Source: Archangium violaceum (lineage in GTDB: Bacteria; Myxococcota; Myxococcia; Myxococcales; Myxococcaceae). Taken from it: a DNA stretch of 64,000 nucleotides. The notes beneath the pieces were generated by a model, which was not told where the DNA came from, did not search any database, and saw nothing but the letters and a program-made list of their open reading frames with translations. The position numbers and the translations under genes were made by a program. The stretch spans positions 12,093,501 to 12,157,500 of the forward strand of contig NZ_CP069338.1 in assembly GCF_016859125.1 (NCBI RefSeq), written 5' to 3'. This document shows positions 1-8,821 of the stretch, in pieces. How positions within the stretch are numbered: the stretch's first letter is position 1; every line of letters begins with the position of its first letter.

Positions 1-728
1 TCCTCGCCGCCGAGCAACAGCTCCGCCTCGGCCCCCTGCCGCTTGAGCTTCTCCGAGCCCGCCAGCCGGCGCCGCTCGGCATCCAGCCGCGCGTCCTCGC
101 CCGGCTCCGGATCCAGGCGGGTGATCTCCTCCAATTGGAAGCGGAGGAACTCGGCACGCTCGCGCAGACGGGACTCGTCCCCGCCCAGCGCCTCCATACG
201 CGCCACCACCTCCGCCACGGCCGCGTAGTCCCGCCCGTAGGCGGCGAGCTGCTCCTCCAGCCGCCCGTAGCGGTCCAACAGCACCCGGTGCAGCCCGGCG
301 TCGAAGAGGCTCACGTGCTCGTGCTGGCCGGCGATGTCCACCGCGCCACGCATGAAGCGGGCGAGCACGCCCACCGTCACCAGGGAGCCGTTGATGTAGG
401 CCTTGGCCCGGCCATTGCGGCCCACCACCCGGCGCACCAGCACCTCCTCACCGAGGTCCGGCACCCCCAGTTCCTCCATACGCGCGGCCAGCACCGGGGT
501 GCGCTCGAAGACCCCCTCCACCGAGGCCTCCTCGCAGCCCGCGCGGATGGCGTCCGCATCCGACCGGCCGCCCAGCAGCAACCCGAGCGCATCAACCAGG
601 ATGGACTTGCCCGCTCCCGTTTCGCCCGTGAGCACGGTCAGGCCGGCCCCGAACGTCACCTCCACCTCCTCGATCACCGCCACATTCGAAATGCGCAAGC
701 CCAGCAGCACGGTGCCCTCCTTCGCCAT
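1..728 (-). CDS. recN: DNA repair protein RecN, N-terminal part (cut by window edge)
   Basis: Reading from the ATG at 726-728 gives an open frame that runs off the left edge after about 242 codons. It starts MAKEGTVLLGLRISNVAVI and contains the Walker A motif GETGAGKS (residues about 35-42), followed by a typical RecN head domain that includes a VDIAGQHEHVSLFD segment and then a coiled-coil start rich in Leu, Glu and Arg. RecN is an SMC-like ATPase acting in double-strand break repair in the cytoplasm. The C-terminal half, with Walker B, is outside the window. The next gene on the same strand ends at 859, upstream of this start by about 130 bases. Identification is by motif and is firm for the family. 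Confidence 0.9.
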   Translation of the reverse strand, partial: MAKEGTVLLGLRISNVAVIEEVEVTFGAGLTVLTGETGAGKSILVDALGLLLGGRSDADAIRAGCEEASVEGVFERTPVLAARMEELGVPDLGEEVLVRRVVGRNGRAKAYINGSLVTVGVLARFMRGAVDIAGQHEHVSLFDAGLHRVLLDRYGRLEEQLAAYGRDYAAVAEVVARMEALGGDESRLRERAEFLRFQLEEITRLDPEPGEDARLDAERRRLAGSEKLKRQGAEAELLLGGE

Positions 729-858
729 TCGGACCGTACCTGAACAACCTAGCAGTGGGCTCTGACACTGCACAAGCGTTCCGTCCCGTGGCTCGTGCGG
801 CAGCTTGCATGCACGGAGGGTGATGTGAGCGGTCGGACTCTCGTGTAGTCCTCCCGGG

Positions 859-3800
859 TTACTCGCCCTGGAAGAGGTCGACGAGATCCTGCTCGGTCAG
901 GAGCTTGCCGAAGTCGGCATCCGCGCTGAGCACACCCGCGGCCAGGTCCTTCTTGCGTTTCTGGAGACTGAGAATCTTCTCCTCCACGGTGCCGCGGGTG
1001 ATGAGCTTGTAGCTGATGACGGCGCGCGTCTGGCCGATGCGGTGGGTACGGTCCGTGGCCTGGTCCTCCACGGCGGGGTTCCACCAGGGATCGTAGTGGA
1101 TGACGTAGTCGGCCGCGGTGAGGTTGAGACCGGTGCCGCCCGCCTTGAGGCTGATGAAGAAGAGCGGCGGCCCGTCGGGACGGTTGAACTCGTCCACCTT
1201 GCCCATACGGTCCTTCGTCCGGCCGTCCAGGTAGAGGTAGCTCAGGCCCCGCCGCTCCGCCTCGCCCTTGAGCAGTTCCAGCATCTCGGTGAACTGGCTG
1301 AAGACGAGCGCGCGGTGGCCCTCGGCGACGAGGTCGTCCACGAGCTGACCGAAGCGCTCCAGCTTCGCGCTGCCGGGCAGCAGCGTGCCGGGCGGCATCT
1401 TGAGCAGGCGTGGATCGCAGCACACCTGGCGCAGGCGCATGAGGGCCGCGAGGATGGAGACGCGGCTGCGCTTGAAGCCCATCTTCTCGATGGACTCGTT
1501 CACCTTGCGGCGGCTCTCCTCGAGCACCTCACGGTAGAGCGCCGCCTGACCGGGCTCCATCTCGCACCAGGCCACGCTCTCCGTCTTGGGCGGCAGATCC
1601 TTGGCCACCTCCGTCTTCAGGCGGCGCAGGATGAAGGGCTGGATGCGGCGGCGCAGGCGGTCGCGCACCGCGGTGTCATTGGCCACCTGGATGGGCTGCT
1701 CGAAGCGGTCGCTGAACCCCTCCGCGCTGCCGAGGAAGCCCGGCATGAGGAAATCGAAGAGGCTCCACAGCTCGCTGAGCCGGTTCTCCAGCGGCGTACC
1801 GGTGAGCGCGAGCCGCGTGTCGCTCGGCAGCGACTTGCACGCCTGCGCCGTGGCGCTGTCCGCGTTCTTGATGTTCTGCGCCTCGTCGAGGATGACATAG
1901 CGGAAGCCCACCTGGCTGAGCGCGTCCAGATCGCGCCGCACCAGCGCGTACGAGGTGAGCACGAGGTCCGCGCCCTTGAGATCCTCGACGCGCTCCTTGC
2001 GATCCTGTCCGTGCCAGACGACGGTCTTGAGGCTCGGGGTGAAGCGCTCGGCCTCGCGCTCCCAGTTGGCGAGCACGCTGGTGGGCGCCACCACGAGCGA
2101 CGGCTTGCGGCCCTCCTCGTTGGCCACCTTCTGCAGGAGGCTCAGGGACTGGATCGTCTTTCCGAGACCCATGTCGTCCGCGAGGATGCCGGACAGCCCG
2201 TGCCGGTGGAGGAACCACAGCCAGGACAGACCCGCCTCCTGGTAGTGGCGCAGCGTGGCGTTGAGCCCCTCGGGCAGCGCCACCTTGGGCACGCCGTTGG
2301 TGTCGCGCAGCTCCGTCATGGCCTTGCGCGCCTTGGTCTCCACCTCGGTGAACTCACCGAGCTCGACGAGCAGATCCAGCGCGACGGCCTGATGCAGCGG
2401 CAGGCGCGTGCGGGTGCGGCCGGGCATGGCGCCGGCCTCCTCCAGGAGGTCCGCGGCGCGCTTGAGCTCCGCGATGTCCGCCTCGGCGTAGGTGCCGTCC
2501 TTGAGGGGCACGAAGCGCCGGCCCGAGTCGAGCCACATGCGCACCGCGCCCAGGTCCACCGCCTGATCATCGGTGATGAACTCGGCATCCAGGTCGAACC
2601 AGCTCACCCCGCTCATCCCCACGCGGATGCGCGGACGCAGCTTGGGCCGCAGGCGCACCTTGGGGGCCTGCACGCCGTAGCGCTCCCAGTCGTCGGGCAG
2701 TGACGCGAGGCCACGCGCCCAGAACTCGATGGCTCCATCCCCGCTGGCCTCGTAGGCGTGGGTGTGGCCGTCGTAGCGCAACCCCAACTCCTGCAGGCGC
2801 TTGCCCGCGGCGCGCTCGAGCTCCTCACGGCGCCGGTACAACTTGCGACCCTCCGAGCCCACGCCACTGGCGTAGCCGAGGTGCGCGGCGTTGGGAGACA
2901 CGGGGACGGTCGTCTGCCCGTAGCGCGCGGCGAGCTGCACCTTCACGCGCTCGGCGGAGCCCTCGAACGTGAGGAGGAAGCGCGGCTCCACGGACTCGTC
3001 CACGTCGATGTCATCCGCCTTGAGCGCCATGCGGAAGCGCGGCAGGTGGGCGGCGAAGAACGTGAGCACCCGGTCCAGCTGACCCACCGGGAAGGCCATG
3101 GTGGGCTCCAGCATCCACTTGCGCACCAGGCGTGGTGGCAGGTCCGGCTCCACCGGGTAGAGCGACTGCCCGGAGATGATCCAGGTGCGCATGCCCGCCA
3201 GCAGGATGACGTCCTTGAGGGACACGCTCGTCTCGTCCGGCATGAGCAGCTCGATGCGAGCGGTGGCTCCGTCCGGACGGGACTCGAGGTGGATCTGCGG
3301 CCGCACCGGCTGATCCGAGAAGAGGAGCGCGGTGCCGCGATAGATGACGCGGCGCTGGCGCAGGAAGTCGAACAGCTCGCACAGGTCCTCGTCGGAGAGG
3401 ACGACACGCGAGTCGTACCGCTGCTCGTGCCGGGCGAGCACGATGAAGATGCGCTCGTCAGCCGGGGCGATGCGGGTGCCGGCCTGGAGCATGCGCTTCA
3501 CATGCACGGGCCCCTTCATCTGGGCGTCCTGGCGGCGCACGTCCACCAGCCAATGCCGGCCGCCGGGGCCCGTGTTGGAGGGGGTGAGCCGGTAGAGGAA
3601 CTCGTAGTCTGGCAGGGCGGAGAGGCCCAGCCAGCTCTCCACCTTGGCGAGCGCGGGGAGACTCACCGGGTCCATCACGGCCGAGTCCTCCGCCATGGGA
3701 ACGGGCACCTCGGAGTCGGCCTCCGCCTCACCCTCTGGCGGGGCCTCGGCCGCCTCCCGCACGGGAGAGACAGCGGCGGCTGGCGCGGCGGCGGACGCGG

Positions 3801-4170
3801 CGGCGGCAGCGGCGGCGGTCGCGCTCGAGGCGATCATCGAGGCGCGCAGGCGGGCGGCGAAGACGAGCGCCGCGGCCACCACGTGCTTGCAGTGCGGCCC
3901 GTAGACGTTCCAGGACGGGCAGGTGCACCTGGAGGTGGCCTTGCCGTCACCCACCTCGAGGGCGACCTCGTAGCGCTCCTCGGGCGAGGAGGAACCAGCC
4001 ACCTGGGCGCGGATGCGGTTGCCTTCCCGTTGGAGGCCGAAGACACGGCGCGTCTCGGCCACCTCGCGGCCCTTCTTGAAGGTGGTGGGCTGAACCTCCG
4101 CCTTGAGGGCGCGTAGCCACTGGCCATCAAGCGGGAAAGAGGCTTCTCGGGTGTCGGCGGTGGAGGGCAC
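859..4170 (-). CDS. SWIM zinc-finger SNF2-family helicase
   Basis: This 1103-residue protein is a Swi2/Snf2-type ATPase that probably translocates on DNA or remodels nucleoprotein. A SWIM zinc finger is visible near the N terminus (Cys82, Cys84, Cys94, His96), followed by an Ala/Pro/Glu-rich linker at about 110-165 and a long middle region of unknown fold. The helicase core contains ADDMGLGKTIQS (Walker A, about residue 668), the DEAQ box (about 760), LALTGTPLENRLSELWSL and the C-terminal motifs VFSQFTEML and ATDRTHRIGQ. The start is GTG at 4168-4170; no clear alternative is better. It is transcribed away from the hydroxyacid dehydrogenase remnant. In bacteria such SWIM-SNF2 proteins are widespread and mostly uncharacterised, so the cellular role is not known. 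Confidence 0.9.
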   Translation of the reverse strand: MPSTADTREASFPLDGQWLRALKAEVQPTTFKKGREVAETRRVFGLQREGNRIRAQVAGSSSPEERYEVALEVGDGKATSRCTCPSWNVYGPHCKHVVAAALVFAARLRASMIASSATAAAAAAASAAAPAAAVSPVREAAEAPPEGEAEADSEVPVPMAEDSAVMDPVSLPALAKVESWLGLSALPDYEFLYRLTPSNTGPGGRHWLVDVRRQDAQMKGPVHVKRMLQAGTRIAPADERIFIVLARHEQRYDSRVVLSDEDLCELFDFLRQRRVIYRGTALLFSDQPVRPQIHLESRPDGATARIELLMPDETSVSLKDVILLAGMRTWIISGQSLYPVEPDLPPRLVRKWMLEPTMAFPVGQLDRVLTFFAAHLPRFRMALKADDIDVDESVEPRFLLTFEGSAERVKVQLAARYGQTTVPVSPNAAHLGYASGVGSEGRKLYRRREELERAAGKRLQELGLRYDGHTHAYEASGDGAIEFWARGLASLPDDWERYGVQAPKVRLRPKLRPRIRVGMSGVSWFDLDAEFITDDQAVDLGAVRMWLDSGRRFVPLKDGTYAEADIAELKRAADLLEEAGAMPGRTRTRLPLHQAVALDLLVELGEFTEVETKARKAMTELRDTNGVPKVALPEGLNATLRHYQEAGLSWLWFLHRHGLSGILADDMGLGKTIQSLSLLQKVANEEGRKPSLVVAPTSVLANWEREAERFTPSLKTVVWHGQDRKERVEDLKGADLVLTSYALVRRDLDALSQVGFRYVILDEAQNIKNADSATAQACKSLPSDTRLALTGTPLENRLSELWSLFDFLMPGFLGSAEGFSDRFEQPIQVANDTAVRDRLRRRIQPFILRRLKTEVAKDLPPKTESVAWCEMEPGQAALYREVLEESRRKVNESIEKMGFKRSRVSILAALMRLRQVCCDPRLLKMPPGTLLPGSAKLERFGQLVDDLVAEGHRALVFSQFTEMLELLKGEAERRGLSYLYLDGRTKDRMGKVDEFNRPDGPPLFFISLKAGGTGLNLTAADYVIHYDPWWNPAVEDQATDRTHRIGQTRAVISYKLITRGTVEEKILSLQKRKKDLAAGVLSADADFGKLLTEQDLVDLFQGE

Positions 4171-4328
4171 GTTCTCTCAAGTCCCTTCCCCCCGGTACGA
4201 GGGGAATCCATTCGATTACCACAGACGGGGCGGGCTCCGTCGCGGGAAAAATGAAGGGCGGTGGCCGGGCGATGGTCGCTCGGTCTTCCACCGCACGGCT
4301 CGCGGGTGTGCGAGCATCGACAGTCGAA

Positions 4329-4730
4329 ATGGAACGCCCCACACGGCCCCGAGTTTTCGTCACGCGACAACTTCCCGGCGACGCCCTCGCCCGGCTGGCC
4401 GCTCGGGTCTCACGCAGGGTGTGGGAGGAGCAGCCACCTCCCCCACGAGAAGTGTTGCTGGCGGAAACGCTGGAAGTAGGGGGGCTTATCACCTTGCTGA
4501 CCGACCGGGTGGATGGGGCCCTGCTCGGCGCAGCCCCCCATCTGCGAGCCATCAGCAACGTGGCCCGCCCCGCTCGAAGCCCTGGCGAGCGGGCACCTGG
4601 GGGCGCCGCGTTGGATGTGACGGCTCCGGAACCGCTGCCGCCGGACTGTCCCATGGCGGTCGACAATCTCCTCGCCGCGCTGGAAGGGCGAAAACCACCT
4701 CACTGCGTCAACCCGGAGCTCTTCACATGA
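4329..4730 (+). pseudogene. Internally deleted D-2-hydroxyacid dehydrogenase remnant
   Basis: The frame from ATG 4329 reads like the start of a glyoxylate/hydroxypyruvate reductase (RPRVFVTRQLPGDALARL, then GGLITLLTDRVDGALL and LRAISNVA). It then jumps directly to the family's C-terminal end (ALDVTAPEPLPPDCPM, AVDNLLAALEGRKPPHCVNPE). The NAD-binding domain with its GxGxxG and the catalytic Arg/Glu/His region are missing, and a second small deletion lies before AVDNLLAALEG. The family is usually about 320 residues; here 133 remain. The frame is kept open by in-frame deletions and its TGA overlaps the apt start, so translation may still couple into apt. An enzyme without this domain cannot work, so it is called a pseudogene. 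Confidence 0.8.
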
Positions 4731-5290
4731 GCAACAAATCCTCCCTGTTCGTTCCCGGCCACGACTCCACCCTGCTCGAGGACGTGAAGGCACGCATCCG
4801 TGACGTGCCGGACTTCCCGAAGCCGGGAATCCTCTTCAAGGATGTGACGCCGCTCCTGGCGGATCCGCACCTCTTCGGGCGGGTGGTGAACGCGATGGCG
4901 GCGCCCTTTCGCGGCCGGCACATCACCAGGGTGGTGGGCATGGAGGCGCGCGGCTTCCTGGTGGGAGCGCCCGTCGCCCTCGCGCTCCACGCGGGCTTCG
5001 CGCCGGCGCGCAAGCCCGGGAAGCTGCCCTACAAGACGGTGACGGAGCGCTACGCGCTGGAATACGGCGACGACGGCCTGCAGCTCCACGAGGACGCGGT
5101 GAGCAGTGGGGACCGGGTGCTCATCGTGGACGACCTGCTGGCCACGGGTGGCACCGCGGAGGCCACGGCGAAGCTGGTGACGCGGCTGGGAGGTGAGGTG
5201 GTGGGCTTCAGCTTCCTCATCTCGCTGGACTTCCTGCCCGGGCGCGAGCGGCTGGGCCCCGAGAAGGTCTGCGCGCTGCTCTCCTATTGA
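4727..5290 (+). CDS. apt: Adenine phosphoribosyltransferase
   Basis: A 187-residue type I phosphoribosyltransferase that salvages adenine to AMP using PRPP in the cytoplasm. FPKPGILFKDVTPLL at the N terminus is the Apt signature, and the PRPP-binding loop VLIVDDLLATGGT lies at residues 131-143. GMEARGFLVG is also conserved. The ATG at 4727 overlaps the TGA of the upstream hydroxyacid dehydrogenase remnant, which suggests translational coupling to a dead gene. The 3' end overlaps the convergent kinase gene by 7 bases. Length matches the family. Confidence 0.96.
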   Translation: MSNKSSLFVPGHDSTLLEDVKARIRDVPDFPKPGILFKDVTPLLADPHLFGRVVNAMAAPFRGRHITRVVGMEARGFLVGAPVALALHAGFAPARKPGKLPYKTVTERYALEYGDDGLQLHEDAVSSGDRVLIVDDLLATGGTAEATAKLVTRLGGEVVGFSFLISLDFLPGRERLGPEKVCALLSY

Positions 5291-7920
5291 GACATCCCCT
5301 CCCCTCCTTCTGGGGAGACATGGGATGCATCCTCCGGAACACCCACCAGGTCTCGGATGACACGAAGCAACTGGCCGGGGTCAATGGGTTTGACCATGTG
5401 CACATCGAACCCCGCCGCGAGCGCGCGGCGGCAGTCGGAGTCCTGACCGTAGCCGGTGACAGCCACCAGTTTGATGCCCACGAGGGTGGGCTCCTGGCGG
5501 ATCCTCGACGCGAGCTCGTAACCGTCCATCACCGGAAGGCCGACATCCAACAGCGCGATGTGCGGCCGGAACGCGCAGGCCTCCGCGAGCCCGGCGGGAC
5601 CATCGAAGGCCATCCGCGCGACGTAGCCCCTCGAGTCCAGCAGCTCGGTGAGCAGCTCGGCCGCGTCTCGATTGTCGTCCACGACCAGGAGTCGCACGGA
5701 GCTCGCCGCCCCCTGGACGGACGCTTCGGGGGAAGGGCTCCGGTGCTCGTCAGCCGCTGGGGTGAGCGGCGCGACGAGCGGCAGACGGACCACGAATTCG
5801 CTCCCACGGCCCAGGCCCTCGCTCCACGCCGACACCGTACCGCCATGGAGCTCGATCAAGCTGCGAACGATCGCCAGGCCCAGACCCAGTCCTCCCTGGG
5901 AACGGTCCAGGGACCGGCCCTCCTGGACGAACATGTCGAAGACCTTCGGTAGCACGTCGGGTGCGATGCCCGCCCCGTTGTCCCGAACCCGGAGCACGGC
6001 CTGTCCTCCCTCACACGCCGCGGTGACGACGATACGCCCACCGGGATCGGTGTACTTCGCGGCGTTGTTGAGGAGGTTCGCCAGGACCTGGGCGAGCCGG
6101 GCCGGATCTCCATCGACGAAGAGGGGTTCCCTCGCCTGGGGCAGTTCCAGGTGATGCGACCGCTGTTCCAACAGGGGACTGGCCATCTCGACGGCCTTGA
6201 CCACGACAGTCATCAGATCGATGCGGCTCCGCTTGAGCTGGATCTTGCCGCGCGTGATGCGCGAGACGTCGAGGAGGTCATCCACGAGGCGAACGAGGTG
6301 TTCGACCTGCCGGGAGATGATCGTCCGCTCGCGCTCGAAGCCGCCCCCCTCCTTCATGCGCATCAAGTGGAGCGCCGTGATCATCGGCGCGAGCGGATTG
6401 CGGAGCTCATGACCGAGCATCGCGAGAAACTCGTCCTTCCGGCGGTCCGCCTCCCTCGCCTCCTGATAGAGGCGGGCATTGTCGAGCGCCATTCCCACTC
6501 GAAGCCCCAGCTCCTCGACGAGCTCCAGGGATTCGTTGTCGTAACAACCCGTGTCCTCCGACCCCAGGACGATGGCTCCCAGGGCTCGATCCCGAACGGA
6601 GATCGGAGCGAGGACCGAGTTGTTCGTGACACACGAAAGCGGCGCGTCCCCCGTCGCGAGCAGGGAGCGCGCCAACGCACACGCCATCCCGACCCGGCCC
6701 GGGTCGCGGTGCACGGCCACCGTCTTCGTCTCGTCGGCACCGGACGGTGAGCGCTGCTCCACCCGCATCACGACCCAGTCGGCCACCTGAGGCACCAGCA
6801 GATGGGCAACCCGGGTGAGGGACATTCCCAGATCGAGCGAGGAGCCGAGGATGGCGCTCGTCTCCGACAGGAGATCCGCCCGCTGCTGCCTTGCTTCCGC
6901 CATGAGCCGGGCACACCGCTCGGCCTCGAGCAACCGCGCGCGCTCACACGCCTGTGCCGCTTGCTGGGCGATCGCATGGATGAACGCGCGCTCATCGTCC
7001 ACGAAGCGTTGGGGCTCGGAGAAGCCGAAGCAGAGGACACCGAGACACTGCTCGTCGACCACCAGGGGCACGGCGGCGAAGCCCCTGGAGGGAGGGGGTG
7101 CATCACCTCGGAAGATGCCATGCTTCCGGCGAAAGGCCTCCGCGATCGGCAGGTCGGCGTTCGCCGGAATGCGTTGGTAGCCGCGCAGGAGCGTCACGGA
7201 GTAGCCCACACCGCGGAGCAGCCGCAGCTCGGTCCCGGATTCATCCGCCAGGAACATGAGCCCCGCGTGGGCGCCCAAGGCGGCCAATCCCCGGGAAAGG
7301 ATCACGTCCGCGACTCGCGGAAAGGTATGGGTACGGGAAAGCTCATCCGAGACGGCGTGGAGCGTCGCGAGCACGGCGTTCACCCGGGCGAGGCGAACCC
7401 GCTCCTCGGCGAGCTCACGCCGCGCGCGCGCCTCTCGGCTCGACTGCATCGCGAGCGCCACCTGGTTCGCGATCGTCTGGAGCAGGTGACGCTCGTGCGC
7501 GGTGGGGAAGTTCGCGCGCCACGAGCCGGCGATGACCGTGCCCGACCCGCCCAGTGTTGGGACCGCGACCACGCGCACGGTGGTCCGGCCCACGGTGTTC
7601 GGCCGTGGCAGCTCGAAGCTCACCGGCGAGTCCGGGCTCGCACCACGCCCCACGGACAGGAGCGCCTCGCGGTCCAGCTCCGCCGGAAAGCGGTGCTCGA
7701 GCCCCCCCTCCGGACCGTGAAGCCGCAGGAGGGCCACGTCGAGACGGAGCAGGTCGACCAGGACGTCGAGACCGCTCGCGGCGATCTCCCCCGGTCCCCT
7801 GCCCTGCCAGACGGAAGGTAGCTCGAGCAGCGCGAACAGGTCATTGACCTGCCGGCGAAGCGCGAGCGCTCCCAACTCGGCGAGATCCGACAGCCGGAAG
7901 ACTGTCCCCTCACGAATCAA
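5284..7920 (-). CDS. GAF-domain hybrid sensor histidine kinase with C-terminal receiver
   Basis: This 878-residue soluble kinase has no transmembrane segment. About three GAF-like sensory regions occupy residues 20-480, followed by HisKA with DEFLAMLGHELRNP (phospho-His near residue 503). The HATPase N box LANLLNNAAKYTD follows near 617, with G boxes VRDNGAGI and GGLGLGLAIV. A receiver domain closes the protein (LLVVDDNRDAAELL, phosphoacceptor Asp in ALLDVGLPVMDG near 792, Lys in VKPI). The start is TTG at 7918-7920, preceded by AGGAAGG with an eight-base spacer, which decides it over other codons. It sits 24 bases downstream of the MEDS-domain gene, so the two probably form one sensory operon. 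The signal sensed is not evident. Confidence 0.92.
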   Translation of the reverse strand: MIREGTVFRLSDLAELGALALRRQVNDLFALLELPSVWQGRGPGEIAASGLDVLVDLLRLDVALLRLHGPEGGLEHRFPAELDREALLSVGRGASPDSPVSFELPRPNTVGRTTVRVVAVPTLGGSGTVIAGSWRANFPTAHERHLLQTIANQVALAMQSSREARARRELAEERVRLARVNAVLATLHAVSDELSRTHTFPRVADVILSRGLAALGAHAGLMFLADESGTELRLLRGVGYSVTLLRGYQRIPANADLPIAEAFRRKHGIFRGDAPPPSRGFAAVPLVVDEQCLGVLCFGFSEPQRFVDDERAFIHAIAQQAAQACERARLLEAERCARLMAEARQQRADLLSETSAILGSSLDLGMSLTRVAHLLVPQVADWVVMRVEQRSPSGADETKTVAVHRDPGRVGMACALARSLLATGDAPLSCVTNNSVLAPISVRDRALGAIVLGSEDTGCYDNESLELVEELGLRVGMALDNARLYQEAREADRRKDEFLAMLGHELRNPLAPMITALHLMRMKEGGGFERERTIISRQVEHLVRLVDDLLDVSRITRGKIQLKRSRIDLMTVVVKAVEMASPLLEQRSHHLELPQAREPLFVDGDPARLAQVLANLLNNAAKYTDPGGRIVVTAACEGGQAVLRVRDNGAGIAPDVLPKVFDMFVQEGRSLDRSQGGLGLGLAIVRSLIELHGGTVSAWSEGLGRGSEFVVRLPLVAPLTPAADEHRSPSPEASVQGAASSVRLLVVDDNRDAAELLTELLDSRGYVARMAFDGPAGLAEACAFRPHIALLDVGLPVMDGYELASRIRQEPTLVGIKLVAVTGYGQDSDCRRALAAGFDVHMVKPIDPGQLLRVIRDLVGVPEDASHVSPEGGEGMSQ

Positions 7921-7944
7921 ATGAACGGCCTTCCTGGATCAGTC

Positions 7945-8574
7945 TCATTCGTCCGTCGGGGAGGAGCCGAGAAGCACCTCGGGCGGGACATAGAACGGGT
8001 TCTCGCGGACCACTCCATCGACGAGGGCGTAGGGGTGGGTCCGCAGCACGTCCATGATGGTCGCGCCACTGAACCGGCTGACATCGTAGACGCAGATCGC
8101 GGGCTGCTTCAGCCGGTTGAGCAGGAGGTTGACGCGCGATTCGTAGTCGATGAAGCGCGCCACTCCAGGCTTCTCCTCGAGCACCCACTCCATGTGGCCC
8201 ATCATCCGAACGCGCGAGAAGCCCTCGGCCCGGCTCGTCATCACCAGCTCCTCGAGGAGCGCCATCATCGTATCGCCGTCGAATCGACCCTCCTTGAGGT
8301 AGGCGTCGTTCCACCCCAGCACCTCGAGTTGCCCCGTCCTCAGGCAGTTGCTGGTGGGCACTCCCATCGCCTCGAGGCGCCTCAGGTGATCCTGTTTCTG
8401 GCTGGGATCGCAGATGTGGACGGCCTTCTCGCCGGAGTCGATTCCCTCTCGGATATAGGAGCGAAGCACCTCGAACTCTTCCTCACGCGAGCGGAAGAAC
8501 GCGGCGATATGGAAGTGCTGGAGACGGGCTCCCGCAATGGTCACTTCCTTCAAGGCGGTCTGTTTCACGGCCAT
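7945..8574 (-). CDS. MEDS-domain (DcmR-like sensory) protein
   Basis: A 209-residue protein matching the MEDS domain pattern: HFHIAAFFRSREEEFEVLRS, a GEKAVHICDPSQ segment, and a middle with EVLGWNDAYLKEGRFD. It ends with a DYESRVNLLLNRLKQPAICVYD strand-helix and a conserved SGATIMDVLRTHP. The domain is found alone or fused to kinases and is thought to bind small ligands or regulate signalling. The frame is open further upstream to 8781, but MAVKQTALKEVT at 8574 follows a run of G and begins where homology begins, so this start is preferred. It precedes the hybrid kinase with a 24-base gap and probably modulates it. Confidence 0.82.
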   Translation of the reverse strand: MAVKQTALKEVTIAGARLQHFHIAAFFRSREEEFEVLRSYIREGIDSGEKAVHICDPSQKQDHLRRLEAMGVPTSNCLRTGQLEVLGWNDAYLKEGRFDGDTMMALLEELVMTSRAEGFSRVRMMGHMEWVLEEKPGVARFIDYESRVNLLLNRLKQPAICVYDVSRFSGATIMDVLRTHPYALVDGVVRENPFYVPPEVLLGSSPTDE

Positions 8575-8821
8575 CCCCCCCGGGAAGACAACGCAATCGT
8601 CGCCGCTGAAAATACGCTGATCGCGAAGGAATGGGGCCGTACGGGCCCACGAGCCGTCCGCTGAATGACAACGGCTAGTCTGAAACATGGCACCCGCACT
8701 GGATCCGGGAGGGCGGGCGATCCACCAAAGCCCATTGCTCGCAATTCCACACTCAAGGGGCGCTCGAGAGTTTCGCGGCACCGGGAATTCCGGCAGCGGT
8801 CATGCGCCCGGGGGAGCCATC

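Noticed and set aside
1042-4116. Long open frames on the plus strand opposite the SNF2 helicase gene
   Set aside because: High-GC shadow frames with Arg/Gly/His-rich, low-complexity translation and no family resemblance; the minus-strand helicase is unambiguous.
4251-4328. Extension of the dehydrogenase remnant to an upstream ATG
   Set aside because: The first 26 codons resemble nothing; family similarity starts at MERPTRPRVFVT.
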